Shown here: positions 1 to 12,015 of the stretch, one piece after another
How positions within the stretch are numbered: the first letter of the stretch is position 1
Layout: every line of letters begins with the position of its first letter
Assembly (NCBI GenBank): GCA_933228895.1
Contig: OW121855.1
Coordinates: 41,182,698-41,246,697, forward strand
DNA length: 64,000 nt
DNA from: Platycnemis pennipes
Taxonomy: Eukaryota > Arthropoda > Insecta > Odonata > Platycnemididae
Reading direction: 5' to 3'
Notes under the pieces: model-generated
What the model saw: the letters and a program-made list of their open reading frames with translations, nothing else
What the model was told of the DNA's origin: nothing
Database searches by the model: none
Program-made: the position numbers and the translations under genes

Positions 1-420
1 AATGACATTGTCTGCCGCTGAAACATGGACTATGTAGAATGAGGAAGAAATTAGGAGAAGGCAGAGAGAGTAGATGAAACGGGTCTAAGGATATTATAAG
101 AGAATAATATTGTTCATCTGATCATAGAGAGGAGAGAAACAAGCAGTTGGGATAGAATGATGAGAGGAAGAAAGTACGTGAAATCTAAGAAGGGAATTAT
201 GTGAAAAATATGAATCAAGGGAAGAGTGATATACCTATGTAAGCATATATAACTGGATAAATTACGAAGAGTCACCGATCATAATGATGTAAGAATATGG
301 GTTGTTGAGGTAAAGACTAGCAATAAAGTTCTTCGTCCATCCAAGCCAAACTAGTCCGGTCCCTTGAAAGAGCGAAAGGGAGTTACTCCACATCGGGCTT
401 GAATCTACATTACATGCGGT
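1..420. other. AT-rich intergenic DNA
   Basis: Purine-leaning AT-rich sequence with no ORF of note, RNA gene or repeat that I can identify. Confidence 0.6.
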
Positions 421-1020
421 CGATTCTCTTTCCCGACGTGCGTGACGTCATTAATGGACGGAGCCTATTCTCTTTCTCCCCTCCTCCGCGTCTACCCGCC
501 CGCTTTAAACGCTCTCCGCGCCTCCTGCACTCAGCCTCCCCCGCACGTCATCCTCTCCATCCCCGCAGCACCCTCACCACCGCGCCCCGCTCCTCACTTC
601 TCAGTCGCCACCCGCGAGACACATTCGCCGATCCTATTTCATTTGCTCCCGTTCCCTTAACCACGCACTCCACAAACACACGCACGCTGTTGGTCCCCCC
701 ACCCCCACCACCCGCCCTCCCACACCCTACTTCTCTCACCCCCGCCCACTTCCGCCCTCCACCCTCATCCCTAACACCCTTTGCCTCCCCACTTCCACCC
801 CGAAAAAACCTTCCCTCTGCCGCATTATGACAAAATCGCCTCCGAAAGAGACTCTCTATTCTTTCCTCCTGTGCGAGGCAAAGGGGAGAAAGCTACACAA
901 GGCCTGAGAATAAAAGGAAACGAGGTAGGGGGTTGCAGACGCCTTCCTCGGCACTTGAGACGATGCACCGGGGGCGTCTTTCTCTTTTAGGGTCCTCACG
1001 CTCCCCTACTCCACACCATT
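420..1020. promoter_or_regulatory. GC/pyrimidine-rich island with a consensus CRE
   Basis: The plus strand is strongly C/T-rich from about 465 to 800 and CpG is frequent. A perfect CRE (TGACGTCA, 443-450) is followed by TTAATGG at the left edge. The Pro/Ser-rich reading frames here come from composition. Candidate unmethylated regulatory island; no transcript evidence. Confidence 0.35.
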
Positions 1021-4000
1021 TCTTCGGGGAGGGAAAAATAAGGGAATAAAAGTCAAATCGGAAATGTCGAGGAATGACCCCTTACTCTCTTTCTTCCGTC
1101 CTCTCAATGCCCATCCCCATCGCTCTCAGCATGAGTGGTTGAGTTCCTCCCCTTGTCCTGCCCTTGACGTTTTTACCAAATGCCCCCGGGAGCTCTTTCC
1201 TAAGGCGTCGAGCAGTACATTTTGAGGGCGTCGACTTCCGTGTCCTTTGGTAAGTTTGTGATCATTGGGGTTACTCACCTCGAGATCTGCAAAATGATGC
1301 TTACGCCGTTCTCTCGAATGAGCATTCGGCATAGAAACTTTGAAATGTTTGCTCACACATGAGTCGAAAAAATTGACGCGTAAAAATTTCGGCTGATGCA
1401 GGAAATTAAAGGACGTTTTTGACGAGATGTGGAGAAAATTTCTCCAATGTTTTAGAAATTAACGGTCATATATGCCCAATTACCCGAGACGCTATCCATC
1501 AGACACAGACATATTTCACTGTAGCTTTCATTTTATTTTACAGTTTCAATATTATTCATGTTATTTAATTTTGACAATCTCTTATATGCATTGCTGTAAT
1601 TCATGGAAACCCCTTTGGTGCATCTGAATTGCTACTGATAATTATTTTAAAGGCAAATGGAAGGGTTTATCCCAGATTAAGCAGAAAGTTCAGGGCATGA
1701 AATTGGACTGTAAAATATCCTTCTATTCTACGCAGCTTTGTTAATATTTTGTAAAGGTTCTTTCAAATCAGTATTTTAAACACAATGGGCAAGTAAATGT
1801 TGGGAAAATAATAGCTTGGTAGCACCAAAAGATCGTCTCTCCCAGTATTTTATGGATGCGGTCACATGCGACAATAACACGCTCATAGAGAAGGCTATAG
1901 ATTTGAACTTTTGAGACCGAGGGATTTTTTCGCAGTAAATGCCCTTTTACTCTGCACCCTCTGCACTAATCACATGTATCATATTCGATTGTGTTAGACC
2001 TCATTCACAAAGAGAGACATCGGTTCAAGAGAGGTTGAAAAAAATCAAATAATCGTGTAGTTTATGTAATTTTCAATTATTAATGCAGAAAGTTTAAAAC
2101 AACTTAAACCTTACTGATAAGTCCTAATAGCTTTATTTCAATTGGTGCATATGAAAAGACAACTTCATTTGTTTTTTTCTTGTAAACTGTTAATAAAGTG
2201 TAGCAGTTTCTTTATCCTAATTCATTTGTGGGTGTCACAAAAGAATGCATAGCATAATTTTTGTCCTCTTTTATGAGTAACTATAATTGACTTCCTTTTT
2301 TATTTTTGAAAATTCGTCAATATCTATTCACACCCCCTTATATTTGAAATCACAATTCATAGTATAGATTAGTTTTTTTTTAAGTTAGCAATTGATTAGC
2401 AATTTTTGCGGGAAAGTACTCGCGATGATAGTATTTTATTCAATAATGGAGTTAAGTATTTCTTTGCACAAATTTGTCAGAAAATATGCTGTAAAGAAAT
2501 TAAAATTTCTACATATCAAACTCTTCGGTCATCTTTTGAATTTCCTTTTAGTTTAGTTTTTTTGACCTTGAGTTTTAACGAAAACCATATGCATCGCATG
2601 AGACATCATTAATATTTCTAGGAATGTTATGTATAAAACCATGAGCTTAATATGGTAATGCAGGGCTATCCAGATTATAACAACATATTGTTCCGCTGCA
2701 TCGACAGTTATGAATCATCATTGCAAGATAAAATACTGGTGAGCGCGACATTCATTTGCGTTTAAGTCGTGCTCTTTGTGCTTCAAATATCGAGCCAGGT
2801 ATGATCAGCACCGAATACGCAAGCAATTCATGATATGCGAAATATGCACACTTCAACTGCCCACAGAGTTATTTCCCATCACGACTACCATTTCTACCAC
2901 CGCAATTACCTCTATATATTTTTTCATCGTAAATATTCGCTGTTGGACACAGCTTAATGGCCATGGCCGCACGATTTCAATTGCAAAATTACGTTCATGC
3001 TCCGTGTTAGGAACGATTTCTGAAATAATGAATATTCAACTTTATTATCGCAATGTCAAGTAGTCATATAATTTAAGCTGAAAGATATCCTTATCTCGGT
3101 ATTCCTTGAGTTAATGGCCATTTTTAAATATCATTTTGATTCTCATGCATAAATGAACAGGGAAAACATAATAAGTGTTTTTGGTGAGATTAATGGGTAT
3201 CTTATAAAATACTCGCGCAATAACTTTCACCTCCATGCACGAAAAAAAATTAATTCAATAAGTAATGCAAGGGAATCATGTTGTGACTAACGAATTGTTG
3301 AATAAAATCCCTTTTGTTCATTTAGAAGATATCTTATCTAAAAATTTTATCAAAATAATTTATTTTTGTATTTTACTCATTAAAGAAATGTTTCCTCTTA
3401 GATTTCCGTCAAGAGTAGCAATAGTGACTTTTAAATTTTCCAATTTTTTTGCCATACATTATAAGCAAATTGTTACGCTAATAATATTCAACCAAGTTAT
3501 CAATTAATTGGAAATGTTGTACCTTAAAATGGCCTGTGGCGAATTTTCCATCTTGCAAGTGGTTTCACTCCTTACAAATTCTATTTTCGTCTTAAAATAT
3601 TAATTTTAATTTTCCTATAAATTTCTGTTATTTTTTGAGAATGTTAATGCTCTTTTAAGATAAGAAGCTAGGATTTGAGTTGCTTCATTTGTGCCAAAGA
3701 AGACTCGTCCGATTTTTGTTTAATTTTACTAAATGCCTACAGTTCAATGGCCTAGGAATTTTCATTAGTTTTTTTTCATCGATGAACATGATCAACGATA
3801 CATCAATAGCGTAACGCATAATGACGTCAAAACAGAATTTATTAAATATTCAATAAAATCAGGCTTGCTTTCTTTATTGCTGACCTGCTAAGAAGAGATA
3901 TTCCATTACCTATCGCCCATTATCCCTAAGGTATAATCGTTTTTTTTTGTAATTCTGTGAAATATCTTTGACCCATTGGTGACCTGAATGTTGACTTTTT

Positions 4001-6100
4001 CATGTCATGGAAGAATTTCGCTCTCAAAATGAAAAATGCTAATGTCACTGGGATAAAGGAACACACACAGACCCACTTTACATCATCATTACAATGTTTT
4101 CAAGTGAATACCGTATTCAGTCCTGCTAAACTTACGGATGCAGCAGGTAATTATGTAAAATGTTCTTTAACATTTGTTTTTTTTTTGGTAAAAATCAATT
4201 AAATTATAACTGCAACACTAGACTTTGAGCAGTATGCAGTGTCAACTAAATCTCTAGGAAGTTTGCTTTTAATATTGGATCTCTCAAACATGTAGTGAAG
4301 AATAAAATTTTTCACATGTTAAAAAGCTACTTTTCCCTTTGTCTAGCTACAGAATATTAGAGAACCCCCCTCCCTATTCTTTCTCAAGGTTCTACCTTAT
4401 TTTTGGTATCCCTTGGTCCTTAACTCCAATCTGAGATTTTCCTAACGCTCAGGTTTAAATTTTCTTTTCCCTTGAGATAGATACTTGGTAATTGCTATGC
4501 TAAAACTATCTAGCACGATCGATGTCAGCGTGTCAAACATTCCGGTTGGATTCCATAATTACCTTTCTGTCGAATAACACTTATTGCCAGTATTACTCTC
4601 CTGGAAGAAAGATTATAAATAAATTTTACTTGTATTTTGGATTTTTTTTGTATTTACTACAAGAAGGTTTTTCTCTGCAAACGCGACGCTCCTTCGAATG
4701 CAGGTATACTCATATTCGAATCATACTCTAAATTGTTGTGTTACCGTGCTGAACAGACTGGGAAGTATGACAAATTGTGGGAAAATGTGGAAAATCATGA
4801 GTTAAAAATTAATATTTTTTCGCAGGCAAAGGTTTGACCCTAAGTATGCATTGAGATTATGCATCGTATCGCATGCGTTTGACACCGAATGAAAAATTAT
4901 TTAATTCAGGAACTTCATTCGATACAAAGTAAAACAGCGCCTTATATACAATGTTCTATAAACGTAAAGAGAAAGTCATTCGGCTATTGTGAGAGTTTTG
5001 TTGGAAAAACTTTGAGAAACTAAGGTTCTTTATCAGATTATAGTTTCTTAAATAACATAAATAACATGAATAAAAATATAAATATGATACTGCTAACTAA
5101 ATTTGATGATATGATATGATAAATATGATATTTCCACTTCCACACCACCAATACGACAGAGAGAAGCGGCAAATTAAAAGATATCAACTGTTTGACCGAG
5201 TAATTCGTTTCTCCCACTCACAATTCGCGACTAAAATGCAAACAATATATAACTCATTCAAATGCATCACTCTACCGGGATATAATTCATTATAAATCAG
5301 CAATATTTCTTTTTAGCTAAATGCGCACATCATAGCTGGGGTGATCTACCATCCCCAGCCATTCCACATTTCGTCAGCTTCTCGTTTAAAATGCAGATGC
5401 ATGAATTAAAAATGGAAATTTAGTTCCATTAATGTGTAGCTCATATCAAGTTAAGTCCACAAAGGCTAAGCTACCTGCATATTTTGCCTACGAGAGTGCG
5501 GGCGTCATAGCAATTTAAAAAATATCAATCAGCAGTTGACATTGCGTTGACATCCATTTAATACGTCGCCGAAAGTTTTTTCGGATATATTTCCGTCTAC
5601 GAAAAATTGTTGGAAAAAAATCTTGTGATCAAATATCAAGTTTATATGTTTCTAGATAGGGTTTTGTGTCAAATAATTATTGTGAATATGATTTATCCGC
5701 ATGGAGCTATCGGTAGATTTAATAGCCATCACGAAAATATGACGAGAAAATTTTACAGCGAAATCAATACTGAGAATTTTGACACTTCGTGATTCTATTT
5801 TGAGGCCGTATGCTTTTTAAATATTTTTACGAAAGGGTTATAGGGTGACAGGAGAGGTAGGGGTTTTGAAGGAGGAGCTACCTATGAAGATATAAATACA
5901 TTTTTCTCGCCCGCCATCGTAAATCTTCCGGGGTTTCTGCCAATGAGTCATTAATCTTTTACTGTCTCGAAAACGATTAACGATTCGTTAAAAAAAATTA
6001 AAAACATAAAAAGATGCAGCGGTACAAATGGCATCAAAAAAATTGTACCAATATCCTTCAAAAAATTGGCGGAAAAATGAGAAAATTCCATTCTTGGTTG
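1020..6100. other. Intergenic AT-rich DNA
   Basis: Ordinary AT-rich sequence with only short ORFs that lack recognisable motifs. A chance CRE (TGACGTCA) lies at about 3822-3829. No mobile element recognised. Confidence 0.6.
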
Positions 6101-6460
6101 AGAAGTAGGTACCTGAGAGAGCTGCTATCTCCCCGGACGCATTTCTCCTCACCTCCGGCTTTGGCACCCGTTCAACGGCCAGATAATCTCCCGCTTTCCC
6201 CTCCATCACGTGACGTCGCTCGCCTCCTATCTTGTCTTCACCTCACCGATAGCTCACCCCGTTCCCTTTGTATGTCGTTCCCCATCTTCTACCTCTCCCC
6301 ATCTAACGCTTCTCTCGAGGAAAATGGCCCCGTTATTTTTTTTCCAACCACTTTCTTCTTTATCCTCGCGTCGGAAAGCGGCTTGGGGCGTGAGCAAATC
6401 CACGATCCCTAGCGTGATGTGTTCACGATACGGAGATGCCCACGACACTCATGTGAGTGA
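6100..6460. promoter_or_regulatory. Small GC-rich island with fused E-box/CRE
   Basis: The pyrimidine-rich segment contains CACGTGACGTCG (6207-6218), an overlapping CACGTG E-box and near-CRE. The composition resembles the island at 0.42-1.0 kb. Candidate regulatory DNA only. Confidence 0.3.
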
Positions 6461-7579
6461 GCATTTCGCGAAATGACAAAATTGTTGTTTTATTTTCCAT
6501 CTCCTCGTGCCTTTTTGTTTTCCCTTCAGTTATTCAATCTGTTCAGCACTGGTACTCAATGGTGCAAAGGCTTAGACGTAAACGCGTAGACAGTGAAGGC
6601 TGGTTTTGGCTTTCGTTTTGTCAATTTTTCTTTTGGGGAAACAGTTTCGTCTGCGTTTGTGGTTGATAAAGTCAAAAGTCCCAACCTAGCAATCTGAGAG
6701 AAGAGATTTCACCGGACCGCCTATATAACGACGACCAAAATGCGGCATCGAGCATTTTGATCTCAAGAGGCCTATTGTAATGCAGGCGACACTAATGTCA
6801 CAAAAGAAATACGACGTGGTGGAATCCGAAATATGAAGCCTTTACTATTACTTTCTAGCTCACTGGAAAATAGAGGCCATCACCAGCATCTCTTTTTATA
6901 CAAATGATCTCAAATTAAATTATGAGTTTTCATTTATTCATCGTTAGAATTTTATCAGATTTTAAGTGACAAAGACAACGCCATGCTTAGGTAACTGTCA
7001 AGACTTAATATCTGGTATTTCGTCCGTAAAACCTTTTTCTTCGATTCTTTGCCTCTTCGAGATTTTTTTAACCCTGATGGATATTTTTGATAGAAGAGCT
7101 TTCACGTTTCTGCATAAACCTTTGACAATGGAGCAAAGTAGGCGACGCAAATTTTAAATGAAACTAAGGTAGTAATAAAGGAGACATGCTTTGGAGTGTT
7201 ACAAGTGTATTCGCGGACTTTGATCGATCACCTGAGATAAATTGAAAGAATATTGCCAAGGCAAGAGACACGCATATCGCACGAAGATTGATTATGGGTT
7301 CTGGATGACACACTTCCCAGCCCAGTGCGTCAGTAATTTATCGATAGACACCTTACCGTATGACCCACTTTCATAAATGATCGAAAGCGCTTACGTTTTC
7401 ATCAAATGGATTTTTCTAATCAGTGATATTGTTCATTGGCAAGGGTTTTTATGCTGGAGATTGTTTAAAATACCTCCTGGTGGAACTTCTTCCTTCATAA
7501 ATTGGTTAATTTGGATATCAGAAGAAGAGAGATAATCATTTAATTTAGAGAATGTTGAAAGATGACTCATTAGAATATT

Positions 7580-7665
7580 TGCTTTGACTTAGCATTTTAA
7601 TGATTAGCATAGCAGTTCGGAAATTTGGAAGCCCGTGGTTTAAGTCCAGTGGAATTTGGAAGTAA
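7580..7665 (+). mobile_element. tRNA-derived SINE-like head
   Basis: A plus-strand segment shows a TTAGCATAGCAG block (A-box-like) and, about 33 bp later, GGTTTAAGTCC (7637-7647; B-box consensus GGTTCRANTCC, one mismatch). No cloverleaf with paired acceptor ends is apparent, so a SINE promoter relic is more likely than a tRNA gene. Confidence 0.35.
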
Positions 7666-8429
7666 GTATTTTAAGTCAACTTTTTTCTGTTGTGATATGG
7701 CTTGATTCCATCTACACCACCTACTTTTTATTCGTTGTTGCATGTGTTAATAATGCCTACATTTTCCTTATATTATCCTCAGTGCGTGTGTAAATATACT
7801 TAGCTCCTGAAAAAATATTCGGCCAGCCCACAAAATCTTTCGAAAATAAAATAAATAAATTCTGAAGATTTGTGCTTACTATGAGTGCCGTGCAAGAGGA
7901 CGTCAGATGGAAAAAGCTGGGAATATGACAGTTTTGGAAAAAGTAATAGAGTCATCCGCACATAAAGAAATGAAATTAAAAAAAGAGTATTAAATTTAAC
8001 CGAGTGTATTAAATTTCCCCTCTCTATTTTCACCCCACGCTCCGTCCGGGTAACTGCTGATATAGTTTGCTCTACTTCCCTCTCATTACATATTCCGCGA
8101 TTTTGGCGCGCTGTCCAACTGAGGCCTTGCCTTCGACTGCATAACGTTTGGTTCTTCCACCTCACGTCATAATTCAAGGAAAGAGCCGCATGGCCCATTT
8201 TCAAGTTCCGTCTCCCTTGGAACTCCTCCCTTTTCCAAATCATTTCAGCCGAAATTAATAGCCCCGAAGGTATTCAGTCCTTCTCGAAGGCAGGCTTCCA
8301 TTTTATTCCTCTAATAATGTTTATTTTGTTGAAAATGGTGAGCTTTAAACCCTCAGTCCATGTTCCTGAGGGTGGGTTAGCTAGGCGACGGTGAAGCTTC
8401 TATGTTGCTTCGGGTAGAGCTCACCTAAT

Positions 8430-8500
8430 TCTCGACTCAGTGGTTTGTGTAATTCGTGCATTCAGAGGAAGGATCCCGGTTCTATCTCATTACCACGTAC
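8430..8500 (+). mobile_element. Possible tRNA-derived SINE head (weak)
   Basis: GACTCAGTGGTTTGTG (A-box-like) is followed about 35 bp later by GGTTCTATCTC (weak B box). The spacing is right but the B box is poor. Confidence 0.22.
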
Positions 8501-8974
8501 AGTAGAGGAGGAATATCTGGCGCCATGGTAATCTCAAAGCTTCTGCTTTACCTGGTTGCATTCCAAACACTTCCACGTAGATTTGAACCCGAGCCTTTCC
8601 AATGGCTTCAAAATTTGCTCATAGGTAAGATTTTGAAGAAAATTTACATATATCGTCAACACTAACATAGAATATCATCTTTTTAAACTACATTCCTTTT
8701 TCTGAATTGCATGTTATGATTATAACTAGTATTTGCTATTGAAATCTGTTATCTTTCACTTACCTATATAGTTTAACTTTTCGGTAGTGACGAAAATAAA
8801 GGAAATGGATAAGGTATAAAGTTTATGAAATAAAGCATTTAAAAGGGAATATTAGGGAAACTATGGAAATATAAATAGGTTAATTGATTGCAGAGTTAAG
8901 TAGAGAGCTGCTTCAAAGCAGTCAACATTTATAACTATTATTGATGATTATAACTTATTGATCTGTCGTCACAT

Positions 8975-9085
8975 ACTTCTCCTCCTAAAGACTTGAAGAC
9001 ACCGACTGAAACGCCGGCTAAACCGTTGACCAATAGATCTGTCCATGGATCTACGCGGCAGAAGTCCCGGAAAACTAGCGTCTCC
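8975..9085 (+). repeat. Possible retroelement 3' motif (GAAACGCCGGC)
   Basis: The segment ACTTGAAGACACCGACTGAA followed by ACGCCGGCTAAACCG resembles the GAAGA-x-GAAACGTCGG motif found near ends of several arthropod retroelements. Nothing else in the neighbourhood supports an element. Confidence 0.25.
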
Positions 9086-9911
9086 AACACTCTCTAATTG
9101 TCGATTGATATGATTTAAGAGAATTTAACGTTTAAAAGATGGTCCCAGTTCCAAGTCTGTAAGACAGAGTGCACGAGGCCGTTTCTTATCATCCACGAGG
9201 AACGTCTCCTTTAAGGCTCTACTTCATCATTCATGCATTAAAATGACATTCATCCTTAAAGCAGGGTGATATGGAGATACTTCTAAAACAAGTTCTAAGG
9301 CTCTCCGGGGGTTTCAGTGCCTCATCACTGCATGCGAGACACGCGCGGGATAGCGAAATGGAGCGGGCAGAATTTATTTCACATCAAATTTGAGTCACAT
9401 TCAATCCGTGCCGTAGTTGTCTCACTTAGATCGTTATTTTCCTATTCCTCCACTACGTATTGCACGCTTTTAATGACTATAGCGACGTATTTTCCCAAGT
9501 GCTTAGTATCACGGGTTATCATTGAGTAGAATTCATCCTAAAACGTTGGGATGGAATGTACTTGCATTTACTTTACGAAAATAAGTCCATTTATGATGCC
9601 GATGCATTTGCACTCACTTAAACACTATCTTCAAGTGAGTAATCTTATATGGTACCGATGATATTGCGTTCATATGTGATAAATAAGTATCCATAATAAC
9701 GCAAGTGAACACTTCAATGCAATATTTTTATTCATTCCGTGCCCTTGTCGTCAAATATTGTTCCCAAATTGTTTCAAAACTATTGGTGGTGAATAATATA
9801 CAAACATTTGAAATATGTTTCATTAATCATTTCAAATTCCGTTCGATAAATTCTTCAGCAAGCTGTGAAAGCCTTCAGTATTATGGAATTTTAATTTGTA
9901 CACATTGCCTT

Positions 9912-10585
9912 CCATTATCATCATCGGTCAAAAATCCTAGCATTGGTTTGAGGCAGCCCTCCACTCGATTCTTCTATCGGCCAATATCTTCATATTGACG
10001 TAGTTACTCTCTTTTACATCCTTCACAACTTGCTCAGTACACCTCAAGCGAGGCCTGTATTTTCCGTCTTCCCGTTCACTTTTCCCTCGAAGATTGTCTT
10101 CATCAGGCCATCGTGTCTTAAGATGTGGCCTATTAAGTTGTCCCGTCTTCTTTTTAAGGTTTTCAGTAGACATCTCTTCTCTCCCACTCGTCTTAAGTCC
10201 TCTTCAATTGTCAGCCGATCGATCCATTTTATCTTCTCATTCTTCGGTAGCACCACATTTAAAATGCTACCAGCCAGGACTTCTCTATTGCTGTTATTAT
10301 CTATGCTTCGCTGCCATATAGTAGAATGCTCCAGATGTATCTTCTAAGGAAATGTTTCGTCAATTCCACGCTTGTATTTGCAGCTGTGAGCAGAATCTTC
10401 TTCTGGTAAAATGCCCTTTTTGCTTGGGCAATACTGACAATTTCTTTTTTACTTCGTTCATCGCTGGTCACTCGGCGTCACAGGTAGCAGAACTATTCCA
10501 CCTCCTCGATTACTTGTTTTCCTAGTTTATCACTGCCTTCCATTATGATCATATTCACACAACAGCTTTTTAGACTTCATCATTG
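9912..10585 (-). mobile_element. Degenerate LINE 3' remnant: reverse-transcriptase C-terminal region
   Basis: Conceptual minus-strand reading gives fragments typical of the C-terminal part of non-LTR endonuclease/reverse-transcriptase polyproteins. In order: a FCYL block with RRVTSDERSKKEIVSIAQAK just after it, YIWSILLYGSEA, then (other frame) KIKWIDRLTIEEDLRRVGEK, IGHILRHDGLMKTI, and finally EWRAASNQ at the 3' end. Several in-frame stops and at least one frameshift show it is dead. A short GATGAT-type tail lies at about 9914-9935, as often seen at ends of RTE-clade elements. The 5' part is missing, as expected for 5'-truncated insertion. Clade (RTE favoured, CR1 or Jockey possible) is inference. 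Confidence 0.8.
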
Positions 10586-10849
10586 GTGGAAGTGTTTCAT
10601 TACACTTGGCAGAAATGTTTCAATACGCAACGAAATATTTTCAAAACGATTATAGTCGCGTTTTGCGCAGTAACAAAATAACTTCATTTCGATACATAGC
10701 CTTCGTCACATTCACCCTGCATCAACGCAATAAACGTGCCCATATACTTGATATAAACATGCATTGTACCTTGGTAGCCGCGAAAAGGGTGTGTGCGAAG
10801 GGGACGGGGGAATAGAGTTCATACCACAATGCAGATCGTGCTTGACTAG

Positions 10850-12015
10850 ATACTTCCCTGCAAAAATCCGCCTACCTCGCTCATGCCTGCAATCCACTAA
10901 TAACCTCGTCGCTCAGCCTTGGACTGGATGCAGCGACCATGTTTCGTCAGCGGTGGTGGGAAGGAGCACACCAAAGCATGGAATTCCCTCTCCTTCGAGC
11001 AACAATAAAATTAATTCGCGTCCTGTTTCCTCCATCTCGCGCGCGTGCTCTCGTTTTAAATGTTTGCATTTGACGAAGCTCCGTATGGAATTTCCGAGAG
11101 GTGGAAGAGAGCTTGTATCGGGAGGGTATGTTTGGGTATGAGGGAGAAAGTGAAAGAACGTATTCGCTAAAAAAAACATATAAATATATATGTATGCGAG
11201 TATGTAAATCGAAAACCGACCTCCCTCTCCGCACCCCTCTCTCTCTCTCGCACACAGCTTCGATCGCCGCCCACGCAGATAAAGCCCTCGCCTCTCCCTC
11301 CTACGCCTCGGCGACCCCATCACCGCCCTCCTCCCTGAGCCTTTCCGCCCATCCCTCTGCTCTCACGTTCCCTCGTTCCATCTTCTCCGGCTCACCGTTC
11401 CATCCGCACACTGCATGAAGACGTTCGCATCGCATCCCATCCACCCATTTAAACTAAATAAACACGCCGACCCGCCTACCTCCGCTCCCGCACGGAATAC
11501 GAAGGCACCCATCGCCCACGGAGCGACCTTCACGCATCTCTCTCCATCTCACGGAGGCGAACACTCCCACAGCACGCTTCAGTATACGCAAATATACATA
11601 TATAATATACACGAGGCCATTTATATATATAAGCACGTATGCAGTTTCGAACGGCAAACATCCTCCACTGCCGCCCCTCGCTTCCTCCCCAATGCATATT
11701 CCCCGTTCCAATTTTCTCCCCCGCACACACCCGGTACTAGATTCACGCGTGTATGAGCACAACAAACTCAGGAGTCAACTCGTCTCCTTGCCACCACTAA
11801 CCCCGTCATCTCTGGCTCTTTCCCGCTGTTCATCTTCAACCAGCACCGCGAGACGTTGGGCGGGATAAGGCTGCGCTGAGAGGGAGGAGATTCGATTCCC
11901 GAACATGTTTTTTTCCTGTGTTTTCTCGGAGGTTCTTCTGGGAATAAGGTGGGAATGGAGGGTTAGCGGGATCGGAAGAAGCTGAGGGAATGTAGGAGTG
12001 TGAGAAGGCACTCGT
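10850..12015. promoter_or_regulatory. GC-rich island with two embedded TATA-rich blocks
   Basis: A GC- and CpG-rich stretch, purine-rich near 11.1 kb and pyrimidine-rich at 11.22-11.42 kb, interrupted by CATATAAATATATATGTATG (11177-11196) and by ACATATATAATATACACG with TTTATATATATAAGCACG (about 11593-11637). TATA-like sequence between CpG-rich flanks is compatible with a promoter on either strand, but no initiator or downstream ORF supports one. Confidence 0.3.

Larger units (their letters stand above)
6460..9910. other. Intergenic AT-rich DNA with SINE-like scraps
   Basis: No gene recognised. The longest ORF (7800-8243, minus, 147 aa) shows no motif. Weak tRNA-derived fragments are annotated separately. 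Confidence 0.55.

Noticed and set aside
7800..8243. 147-codon minus-strand ORF
   Set aside because: No domain, no codon bias sign, no flanking splice logic; a chance ORF in AT-rich DNA is sufficient.
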